A stretch of DNA of 46,455 bases from Lentzea jiangxiensis (lineage in GTDB: Bacteria; Actinomycetota; Actinomycetes; Mycobacteriales; Pseudonocardiaceae), in assembly GCF_900104175.1 (NCBI RefSeq), contig NZ_FNIX01000033.1:1-46455 (forward strand), in the 5' to 3' direction. The number at the start of each line of letters is the position of its first letter. Position 1 is the stretch's first letter. The position numbers and the translations under genes were made by a program. Positions 7,767 to 15,434 of this stretch are shown here, in pieces. A model generated the notes under the pieces. The model saw only the letters and a program-made list of their open reading frames with translations. It searched no databases and was not told the origin of the DNA.

Positions 7767-9360
7767 AGGCGAGTGACGCGCTCAACGCCGCCGCAGCGCC
7801 GAGCACACCGCACGTCAGCGCGATGGACATCGCCGGCTCGTGTTTGAGCAACACGGACACAAGCAGCCACACAGCAAGACCCAGCCCGAGCCCGAGCGGC
7901 ACCGACGCGATCACCGCCGCCATGCCGGTCTGCCGGCGTCGCAACGCGCGCAGGTTCGACTCCAGGTACGCGAACGCGAAGAGCAGCAACAGCAGCGAGC
8001 CGGTGCCCATGAGGCTGAGCCACGGCGTCCGGCTCGACTCCAGCAGGAACGGCGGCTGCTCGTCGACCTGGGCCGTCACGACACCGCCGATGATCCACCG
8101 CGCCGCGCCGGGCAGCACGAAGCCCTCCGGTCCGCGCTGGGGCACGTCGGCGAGCGGGATGCCCGCGGCCGTCACGACGAGATGCGTGCCCTCGACCTTC
8201 ACCGGGTCCGCGAGGTCCTGCGTGATCTTCGTGTCCGGCGGCGTGCCGGTCGCGACGAACGGCACCACGACGAGAGCGACCAACGCGAGCGCGGCCACCA
8301 GCCAGAGCGCCCACGGCGCCGACGGCGGCTTGATCACCTGCGCGGCCGGCACCAGCGTGCTGCCGCTCAGCCGCGCGGCGGGGACCGGGTCGACGAGCGT
8401 CGCCCGGATCCGCTGCCCCGCCAGCGTGACGGTGTCGCGTTCGGGCACGGGCCGCAGCGACGGGCGGGTGGACGACGCGGACACCTGCGGCGCGAGGTGC
8501 ACCGGAATGTTCAGCCGCAGCAGCCAGTCCGGGCCGAACAGGTGGGCCGCCGCGCCCGCCAGGTCGATCGCGAACGTCTCGGCGTTGCGGTAGCGGGCCT
8601 CCGGCTCCCGCGCGATGCTGCGCATCACCACGCCCGCAAGGGGTTCCGGCACCTTCGGCAACGGCCGCGGGTCCTGGAACACCCGCTTCTGGATCATTGC
8701 GATCGGGCCGCCGCCGCGTTCGAACGGCAGGTCGCCGCACAGCAGTTCGTAGAGCATCGTGCCGGTCGCGTAGACGTCCGCCGCCGGCGACAAGGGGTTG
8801 CCCATCGCCTGCTCCGGCGCGATGTAGGCGGGCGTGCCGAGCACCGCACCGCCGTGCGTCACGAGAGTCGCGCCCTCCGACACCACCTGGGAGATGCCGA
8901 AGTCCGCCACCTTCACCACGCCGTTCGAGGTGAAGAGCAGGTTCTTGGGCTTCACGTCGAGGTGCAGCACCCCGGCCTCGTGCGCAGCGTGCAGACCGCT
9001 CAGCGCCGCCAGCACGATCCCGCACGACTGCTGCGCCGTGAGGCCGTCGCTCGCGAACCGCGACCAGACCGTGCCGCCGTCGAGGCGTTCCATCACCAGC
9101 AGGTGCTCGCCCTGCTGCCGGACGTAGTCGTAGACGGGCACGATGTGCGGGTGGTCGAGCCGCGCCAGCAGCCGCGCCTCGTGCTCGAAGCGCTCGCTCA
9201 TCCGCGGGTCCTCGGCCACCGCGTGCGGAAGCCGTTTGATCGCCACGGGACGCCCGAGCTGCCGGTGCACGCCACCGTAGACGACGCCCATGCCGCCCTC
9301 GCCGATCTGCTCACCGACGGCGTACTGCGGCAGGGCGGCGACCACGCTGGACTGGTTCAC
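7753..9360 (-). CDS. Ser/Thr protein kinase with multi-pass membrane C-terminus
   Basis: The 535-residue protein has an N-terminal Hanks-type kinase domain (13-280): glycine loop GEGGMGVVY (20-28), ATP lysine VAIK (Lys42), catalytic loop HLDVKPKN (Asp135, Asn140), DFG (153-155) and YIAPEQ. The usual HRD arginine is leucine (134), so this is a non-RD kinase that may not need activation-loop phosphorylation to order its site. A linker leads to a helix at about 345-370, an extracytoplasmic stretch of roughly 75 residues, then three more helices (about 445-466, 475-502, 512-532). This differs from the PASTA or propeller sensors of better-known mycobacterial kinases. The GTG start overlaps the upstream stop as GTGA, so translation is coupled. 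Confidence 0.92.
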   Translation of the reverse strand: MNQSSVVAALPQYAVGEQIGEGGMGVVYGGVHRQLGRPVAIKRLPHAVAEDPRMSERFEHEARLLARLDHPHIVPVYDYVRQQGEHLLVMERLDGGTVWSRFASDGLTAQQSCGIVLAALSGLHAAHEAGVLHLDVKPKNLLFTSNGVVKVADFGISQVVSEGATLVTHGGAVLGTPAYIAPEQAMGNPLSPAADVYATGTMLYELLCGDLPFERGGGPIAMIQKRVFQDPRPLPKVPEPLAGVVMRSIAREPEARYRNAETFAIDLAGAAAHLFGPDWLLRLNIPVHLAPQVSASSTRPSLRPVPERDTVTLAGQRIRATLVDPVPAARLSGSTLVPAAQVIKPPSAPWALWLVAALALVALVVVPFVATGTPPDTKITQDLADPVKVEGTHLVVTAAGIPLADVPQRGPEGFVLPGAARWIIGGVVTAQVDEQPPFLLESSRTPWLSLMGTGSLLLLLFAFAYLESNLRALRRRQTGMAAVIASVPLGLGLGLAVWLLVSVLLKHEPAMSIALTCGVLGAAAALSASLASKRP

Positions 9361-10124
9361 AGCCGGAACCTCACGGTCTCCGCGTCCATTGAGGACGGTT
9401 GCCTCCCACCCGGATGCGGTGTCACGTAGCCGAGGACGAACGCTGCCGCCGCGGCGCCGAGGATGAACGGGATCTCCGCCGTCGGCGACGGCGCCACGAG
9501 CCGCAGCACCGACAACGAGATCACCGCGATCAGCCCGGTCCCGATCCCGGCGGGCAGGAACCGCATCGCGCGCTGCCACCGGTTCGCGGGCAGTCGCCTG
9601 CGCGCCAACGCCATCAACGCCCCCGCCCACGACAACCCCGTCAGCACGAGCACACCCAGGCCGAACGCCCCGTAGACCGACCAGAGCGAGCCCCTGATGT
9701 CGCCGGTCGTCTCGACCGACGCGATGGTGTCCCGCTGGGTGTCGACGACCTCGACCGCGACCGGGAGCAGACCGATCGCCTGCGAGCCGAGGTCGGTGGG
9801 CTCGAGCGGGAACGACCGGGTCTCCGAGGACTTCGCCGGCACGTCGAACGGAACCGTTGTGTCGTAAGCGAAGAAGGTCAACGCCAGCGCGGTGCCGCTG
9901 ATCCGCACGGCCTTCACGCGCTGCACGGTGCTCGTGTTGTTGCGGACCGTGATGGAGACCTTGGCGGTCTTCGACGGGTCCAGCGCCAGCGTTCCTACTC
10001 CGACCGGCCTACCGTCCACATCGGCCTCGAGGATCACGGACGAGTCCTGTGCGGAGGCCGTGGACGGGAGCAGCATAATTCCGCCCAACAGCAGTAAACC
10101 TGCACCGGCCATGCGACGTCTCAC
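9357..10124 (-). CDS. Membrane protein with extracytoplasmic domain, coupled to kinase
   Basis: The 255-residue protein starts with a signal peptide (basic RRRM, hydrophobic core, ASAQ near residue 26). An exported beta-rich domain of about 120 residues follows (DSSVILEADVDGRPVGVGTL, then VSITVRNNTSTVQRV), reminiscent of an immunoglobulin-like fold. Three hydrophobic segments come next (about 148-170, 187-208, 217-237) before a short cytoplasmic tail. The GTG start has AAGGTG upstream. Its stop overlaps the kinase start by four bases, so the two are made together; it may be a sensor or partner of the kinase (inference). I recognise no named family. Confidence 0.75.
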   Translation of the reverse strand: MRRRMAGAGLLLLGGIMLLPSTASAQDSSVILEADVDGRPVGVGTLALDPSKTAKVSITVRNNTSTVQRVKAVRISGTALALTFFAYDTTVPFDVPAKSSETRSFPLEPTDLGSQAIGLLPVAVEVVDTQRDTIASVETTGDIRGSLWSVYGAFGLGVLVLTGLSWAGALMALARRRLPANRWQRAMRFLPAGIGTGLIAVISLSVLRLVAPSPTAEIPFILGAAAAAFVLGYVTPHPGGRQPSSMDAETVRFRL

Positions 10125-10158
10125 TAGCGCACCTTAGGTTCTGATCCGGGGAGAAGGA

Positions 10159-11046
10159 ATGCGGTCTTTAGGCTTACTCGTGGCCATCACGGCCGGTGTT
10201 ACGGTGCTGAGCGCCACACCGGCCGGGGCCCAGCAGGCGCCCTCGGTGAGCGTGAACCCCGGCAGCGGACCTGCGGGCTCGACCGCGACTTTCACCTGGT
10301 CGGGCTTTTACAGGTGCAAGGGCACCATGCGCATCAACTGGGCGGGAAGCGTACTGGCCACCGCGCCCTGGGCGGCTAACGGTTCGGTCACCGCCACCAT
10401 CCCGGCCGGCTCCAAGCCGACCACCCACAGCTACACCGCGACCGACGAGTGCGGCCGGTCCGCGTTCGGCAGGTTCACCGTGACGCCTCCACCGCCCGTC
10501 ACCACCGCACGGCCGCCGATCACCACCACGCAGCCGCCCGTCACCAACCCCCCGGTGACCAACCCGCCGGTGACGACCCGTCCGCCGGTCATCACGACCA
10601 CGACTCCCCCGGTGACCACCACGACCACGTCGTCCACCCCGCCGTCGTCCTCGGAGAACCCTCCCTCGTCCACCGACGCCCTGACGACCCCCGGTGAGGG
10701 CGTCCTGGTGCTCGACAAGGAGAACATCCAGCCCGGCGACGACCTGACCGCGACGGGCACGGGCTGCCCGAAGGGCGCGAACGTCACGCTGAGGTCGCTG
10801 GGCCAGGACGTCGGCCAGACCGTCGCCGACGGGGACGGGAACTTCCGCTCCCCGGTGAGGTTCTCGACCATCGAGCCCGGCCGTCACAAGGTGCGCGCGG
10901 AGTGCGGCATCGTGCTCGTGGGCAACGTCGACGTGACGCTGTCGAGCTCGTCGGGCGGCACGACCAGCACGCTCGTGGTGCTGCTGTTCTTCCTGCTCGT
11001 GGGCGCGGCGATGCTGCGCCGCCAGTTCAGCGGGCTGCGCCGCTAG
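10159..11046 (+). CDS. Thr/Pro-rich surface protein with C-terminal membrane anchor
   Basis: The 295-residue protein has a signal peptide (about 1-24, cut near AGAQQ), a first small beta domain (about 27-110) with two cysteines (YRCKG, TDECG), a linker of roughly 65 residues made of Pro/Thr/Ser with PPVTNPPVT-type repeats, a second small beta domain (about 175-262; VLVLDKENIQPGDDLT) again with two cysteines, and a C-terminal helix followed by basic residues (LRRQFSGLRR). This suggests a stalk-like cell-surface protein. GGAGAAGGA directly precedes the ATG. It is divergent by 34 bp from the kinase-associated membrane gene, so a functional link is plausible. No catalytic motif is seen. Confidence 0.82.
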   Translation: MRSLGLLVAITAGVTVLSATPAGAQQAPSVSVNPGSGPAGSTATFTWSGFYRCKGTMRINWAGSVLATAPWAANGSVTATIPAGSKPTTHSYTATDECGRSAFGRFTVTPPPPVTTARPPITTTQPPVTNPPVTNPPVTTRPPVITTTTPPVTTTTTSSTPPSSSENPPSSTDALTTPGEGVLVLDKENIQPGDDLTATGTGCPKGANVTLRSLGQDVGQTVADGDGNFRSPVRFSTIEPGRHKVRAECGIVLVGNVDVTLSSSSGGTTSTLVVLLFFLLVGAAMLRRQFSGLRR

Positions 11047-11117
11047 CCGGACGGAAAGCGCGTCCGCCTCCCCGGAACGCGCACCGGGCCCACCGCTCCT
11101 CACCCACCCCCGGATGC

Positions 11118-11158
11118 ACGTGAAGGGCCCCTCTCCGCAGTAGAGGGGCCCTTCACGT
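11118..11158. terminator. Bidirectional hairpin between surface-protein gene and rbpA
   Basis: Perfect 17-bp arms (11118-11134 and 11142-11158, core GAAGGGCCCCTCT) enclose a 7-nt loop. It lies between convergent genes and can serve both. It is among the strongest stem-loops in the window. Confidence 0.85.
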
Positions 11159-11185
11159 TGAACCGAGTTGCTCCGCGAGCCGGAC

Positions 11186-11530
11186 TTACGGCTCTTCGCG
11201 CTGACGGCGGAGCTTGGCGAGAGCCTCTTCGAGGATCGCCTCGCCGTCCGCGTCGGAGCGCCGCTCCTTCACGTACGCAAGGTGCGTCTTGTACGGCTCG
11301 TTGCGCGGAGGCGCGGGTGGCGTCTGCTCGTCACGACCTGCCGGCAGGCCGCAGCGCGGGCAGTCCCAGTTCTCCGGGATCTCCGCGTCGACCGCGAAGG
11401 AAGGCCGAGACTCGTGACCGTTCGCGCACCAGTACGACACCCGACGACGGGGCGCGGACTCGCCGCGCTCCGATTCACCCATCGGGCCTGCGCCGACGCG
11501 GGTACCGCGAATCGCGTTACCACCAGACAT
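11186..11530 (-). CDS. rbpA: RNA polymerase-binding protein RbpA
   Basis: The 114-residue protein matches actinobacterial RbpA in length and layout: a basic N-terminal tail (GGNAIRGTRVGAGP), a core with Cys35/His39 (WCANGHE) and Cys57/Cys60 (WDCPRCGLPAG), then a linker and a C-terminal sigma-interacting helix (AILEEALAKLRRQRE). RbpA binds RNA polymerase holoenzyme with the principal sigma factor and stabilises the open promoter complex. Cysteine sets of this type bind zinc in some homologues. It lies downstream of secG in the same orientation, with a 66-bp gap. Confidence 0.96.
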   Translation of the reverse strand: MSGGNAIRGTRVGAGPMGESERGESAPRRRVSYWCANGHESRPSFAVDAEIPENWDCPRCGLPAGRDEQTPPAPPRNEPYKTHLAYVKERRSDADGEAILEEALAKLRRQREEP

Positions 11531-11562
11531 CGACCGTTACACCCCCACCAAGTGGTTACCCC

Positions 11563-11578
11563 AAGCCCCTGAGGGCTT
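11563..11578 (-). terminator. Small hairpin after secG
   Basis: Six-base arms AAGCCC and GGGCTT flank a 4-nt loop in the secG-rbpA gap. No T-tract follows on the minus strand, so termination may be partial or the element may belong to the rbpA leader. Confidence 0.35.
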
Positions 11579-11596
11579 CTGCCGCTGAACGGAAGA

Positions 11597-11836
11597 TCAG
11601 GCTCCGGGGAGCTTGATCAGCAGCCCGATGCCCACGATGGCGATGACCCAGATCGCGCCGACGAACAGCGTCAGGCGGTCGAGGTTCTTCTCGACAACGG
11701 AGGAACCGGACAGACTCGACTGCATACCGCCGCCGAACAGCGAGGAAAGGCCACCGCCCCGGCCGCGGTGCAGCAGCACGAGCAGCACCAGCAGCACGCT
11801 GGAGACGATCAACAGGATCTGCAGGAACAGGATCAT
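11597..11836 (-). CDS. secG: Protein translocase subunit SecG
   Basis: The 79-residue protein has the SecG pattern: a first membrane helix (FLQILLIVSSVLLVLLVLLH), a Gly-rich cytoplasmic loop (GRGGGLSSLFGGGMQSS), LDRLT, and a second helix (FVGAIWVIAIVGIGLLI). It is the small accessory subunit of the SecYEG channel. The start is the ATG at 11836, preceded by GAGGAAGAA; the frame extends further upstream but without family similarity. Its position after tpiA is the usual actinobacterial arrangement. A gap of 178 bp separates it from tpiA; I see no strong terminator there. Confidence 0.95.
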   Translation of the reverse strand: MILFLQILLIVSSVLLVLLVLLHRGRGGGLSSLFGGGMQSSLSGSSVVEKNLDRLTLFVGAIWVIAIVGIGLLIKLPGA

Positions 11837-12014
11837 TTCTTCCTCGCTGTCAGGCAGCCGACGCCATAGAGTACCTGTTCGACTGCCGAACGTGTGCAAC
11901 CAGTGGGATTAAGGGTTCAGACGCGCTGACCGCCCACCTTAACCGCCTCCTGCGGTGGTCAGCGGGACACCGGAGGAGGCGGACCAGGGCGAGCGGTCGG
12001 CACCTTTGATCAAC

Positions 12015-12803
12015 CTAGGGCAGGGGCCCGCCGGCAGCCAGAGCGCACAGCTTGGTGAACTCGTCGGCCTGCAGGCTGGCGCCGCCGACGAGAGCGCCGT
12101 CGATGTCCTTCTGCCCGATGAGCTCACCGATGTTGGACGACTTCACCGAACCGCCGTAGAGCACGCGGACGACGGCAGCGGTCTCCTCGCCGTACTTCTC
12201 CGCCACGAACGAGCGGACCAGCGAGCACACCTCCTGCGCGTCGGCCGAGGAGGCGGTCTTGCCGGTGCCGATGGCCCAGACCGGCTCGTACGCGAACACG
12301 ATCTTGGCGACCTGTTCGGCGGTGAAACCCTTGAGGCCGTCCTGCAGCTGCTGGCGCACGAGTTCCAGGTGACCCTTGGCCTCGCGGACGTCCAGCTTCT
12401 CGCCAAAGCAGAAGATCGGGGTGACGCCGACCTTCAGCGCCGCCTTGACCTTGGCGTTGACGATCGCGTCCGTCTCGCCGTGGTACTCGCGGCGCTCGGA
12501 GTGCCCGACGACCACGTAGTGGCAGCCGAGCTTCGCGAGCATCGGGCCGGACACCTCACCGGTGTAGGCGCCGGAGTCGTGCCGCGAGATGTCCTGCGCG
12601 CCGTACTTGATCAGCAGCTTGTCGCCGTCGACCAGCGTCTGGATGCTGCGGATGTCGACGAACGGGGGAAGAACGGCCACCTCGACCTTGGCGAAGTACT
12701 TCTCCGGCAGGGAGAAGGCGATCTTCTGCACGAGGCCGATCGCCTCGAGGTGGTTGAGGTTCATCTTCCAGTTGCCCGCGATGAGCGGGAGCCGGGCTGC
12801 CAT
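12015..12803 (-). CDS. tpiA: Triosephosphate isomerase
   Basis: The 262-residue protein is a full-length isomerase interconverting dihydroxyacetone phosphate and glyceraldehyde 3-phosphate. The substrate-binding Asn/Lys are in AGNWKMN (residues 9-15), the catalytic His in VVVGHSERR, the catalytic Glu in AYEPVWAIGTGK with the phosphate loop, and the final phosphate-binding motifs in YGGSVKSSN and GALVGGASL. The ATG shares one base with the pgk stop (TGATG), so translation is coupled. It is the third gene of a gap-pgk-tpiA glycolytic unit. Confidence 0.98.
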   Translation of the reverse strand: MAARLPLIAGNWKMNLNHLEAIGLVQKIAFSLPEKYFAKVEVAVLPPFVDIRSIQTLVDGDKLLIKYGAQDISRHDSGAYTGEVSGPMLAKLGCHYVVVGHSERREYHGETDAIVNAKVKAALKVGVTPIFCFGEKLDVREAKGHLELVRQQLQDGLKGFTAEQVAKIVFAYEPVWAIGTGKTASSADAQEVCSLVRSFVAEKYGEETAAVVRVLYGGSVKSSNIGELIGQKDIDGALVGGASLQADEFTKLCALAAGGPLP

Positions 12804-13996
12804 CAGGACTCCAAAACGCTGATGCCGGGGAGTTCCTTGCCCTCCAGGAACTCGAGGGACGCGCCACCACCGGTGGAGATGTGCGAGAAACCGTCCTCGA
12901 GCAGACCCAGCGCGCGCACGGCCGCGGCGGAGTCGCCACCGCCGACGACGGTGAACGCCTCGGACGCGACCAGGGCCTCCGCGACGGCACGGGTGCCGCC
13001 GGCGTAGGTCTCGATCTCGAAGACGCCCATCGGGCCGTTCCAGAACACGGTCTTGGCGTCGGCCAGCTTCGAGGCGAACAGCTCGCGCGACTTCGGGCCG
13101 ATGTCGAGGCCCATCCTGTCGGCGGGGATCGCGTCGGTGCCGACGACGTCGTGCTCGGGGCTGCCGAACTCGGCCGTGACCAGCACGTCGACCGGCAGCA
13201 CGAGCTCGACGCCGCGCTTCTCGGCCTCCGCGAGGAAGCCCTTGACCTGGTCGAGCTGGTCCTCCTGCAGCAGCGACGTGCCGACCTCGTGGCCCTGGGC
13301 CTTGAGGAACGTGTACGCCATGCCGCCGCCGACGAGGAGCTTGTCGACCTTGGTCAGCAGGTTCGCGATGACGCCGAGCTTGTCGGACACCTTCGAGCCG
13401 CCGAGCGCGACGACGTACGGGCGCTCCAGGTCGTCGGTGAGCTTGCGCAGCACGCCGAGCTCGGCCTCGACGAGACCGCCCACGTACGCGGGCAGCTTCT
13501 TCGCGACGTCGTAGACCGAGGCCTGCTTGCGGTGCACGACGCCGAAGCCGTCGGACACGAACGCGTCCGCGAACGACGCGAGCTCCTCGGCCAGCTCCTC
13601 GCGCTCCGCGTCGACCTTCGAGGTCTCCCGGGCGTCGAAGCGGACGTTCTCCAGCATCACGACGCCACCGTCGGTCAGCGCGCCGACCACGGACGTGGCG
13701 GACGGGCCGACGAGGTCCGACGCCAGCGCGACCTCGGTGCCGAGCAGCTCACCGAGGCGAGCGGCCGCCGGGGCGAGCGAGAACTTCGGGTCCGGCTCGC
13801 CCTTGGGGCGGCCGAGGTGAGCGGTGACGACCACGCGGGCACCCGCGTCGGCGAGGGCCTTGATCGTCGGGACCGACGCGCGGACGCGGCCGTCGTCGGT
13901 GATCTTGTCTCCGTCGAGGGGGACGTTCAGGTCGGCGCGCACCAGCACGCGCCGACCCGCGACACCCTCGGCGAGCAGGTCGCTGAGAGTCTTCAA
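12803..13996 (-). CDS. pgk: Phosphoglycerate kinase
   Basis: The 397-residue enzyme transfers phosphate from 1,3-bisphosphoglycerate to ADP. Signature segments are RRVLVRADLNVPLDG near the N-terminus, TAHLGRPKGEPD, MLENVRFDARE, ALGGSKVSDKLGVI in the hinge, FWNGPMGVFE, and the nucleotide loop VGGGDSAAA. I chose the TTG at 13996 (reading MKTLSDLL, the common N-terminus of this family) although the frame is open further upstream into gap. It begins 17 bp after the gap stop and overlaps tpiA by one base. Confidence 0.97.
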   Translation of the reverse strand: MKTLSDLLAEGVAGRRVLVRADLNVPLDGDKITDDGRVRASVPTIKALADAGARVVVTAHLGRPKGEPDPKFSLAPAAARLGELLGTEVALASDLVGPSATSVVGALTDGGVVMLENVRFDARETSKVDAEREELAEELASFADAFVSDGFGVVHRKQASVYDVAKKLPAYVGGLVEAELGVLRKLTDDLERPYVVALGGSKVSDKLGVIANLLTKVDKLLVGGGMAYTFLKAQGHEVGTSLLQEDQLDQVKGFLAEAEKRGVELVLPVDVLVTAEFGSPEHDVVGTDAIPADRMGLDIGPKSRELFASKLADAKTVFWNGPMGVFEIETYAGGTRAVAEALVASEAFTVVGGGDSAAAVRALGLLEDGFSHISTGGGASLEFLEGKELPGISVLES

Positions 13997-14013
13997 CGCA
14001 CTCGCTCCCGGAC

Positions 14014-15018
<1,005 letters not shown>

Positions 15019-15134
15019 GACTGACTCCTTGCGTTCAGCTTGGGCAGGAACAGGCCCACCCTATCTGCCGAACTGCGTCCCTGGTCACAGGGATAGTGCG
15101 GATCTCTTGATCGAGCCAGAGAAACCGGTCCTGA

Positions 15135-15347
15135 TTAGGCCGTTCGGCGGCGGAGCGAGCGCAGCATCCAGAGGTAGGCGCTCAGCTCCTCCGCGGCCTC
15201 GGCGGCGGAGCGGCACGCCTCCGGGCCGGTGTCCGTCGGCTCCCCGCCGACGACGGCGGTGATGCGCGCGAGCCACTCGTCGACCACGAGGCGGTCCTGC
15301 GGCGGGACGAGAGAGGGGTTCGGAGGTCTGGTCCCTGCTGTCATCAC
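15135..15347 (-). CDS. Small hypothetical protein
   Basis: A 70-residue frame with third-position GC bias like its neighbours. The product has a Pro-rich start and one amphipathic helical part (RLVVDEWLARITAVVGG, then AEAAEELSAYLWMLRSLRRR). It starts GTG-ATG, so either codon could be used; the Shine-Dalgarno match is weak. It is leftward like gap and lies 116 bp upstream of it. That gap contains a 6-bp stem (15078-15093) that may separate them. No family is recognised, and it could be a chance frame. Confidence 0.5.
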   Translation of the reverse strand: MMTAGTRPPNPSLVPPQDRLVVDEWLARITAVVGGEPTDTGPEACRSAAEAAEELSAYLWMLRSLRRRTA

Positions 15348-15398
15348 CGGATCGTCCCGACGGCCCGGGCAGGCCTCAATACCCTGAAACAGCGGGCG

Positions 15399-15426
15399 TT
15401 ACGGATCGTTACGCGCCGGGTACGGT
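15399..15426 (+). promoter_or_regulatory. Probable leaderless promoter of the LuxR-type regulator
   Basis: TTACGG (15399-15404) and TACGGT (15421-15426) are 16 bp apart. The second element lies 8 nt before the ATG at 15435, which has no Shine-Dalgarno, fitting leaderless transcription. Confidence 0.4.
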
Positions 15427-15434
15427 TGGGTGCC

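Noticed and set aside
10540..10650. Repeated PPVT-type codons that look like a DNA repeat array.
   Set aside because: They are in-frame Thr/Pro linker repeats in a surface protein. Copies are short and imperfect, and there are no CRISPR-like spacers.
11924..11964. CGCTGACC and GGTCAGCG arms between tpiA and secG as a terminator.
   Set aside because: The 25-nt loop and only 8 pairs make it weak, and secG is usually co-transcribed with tpiA.
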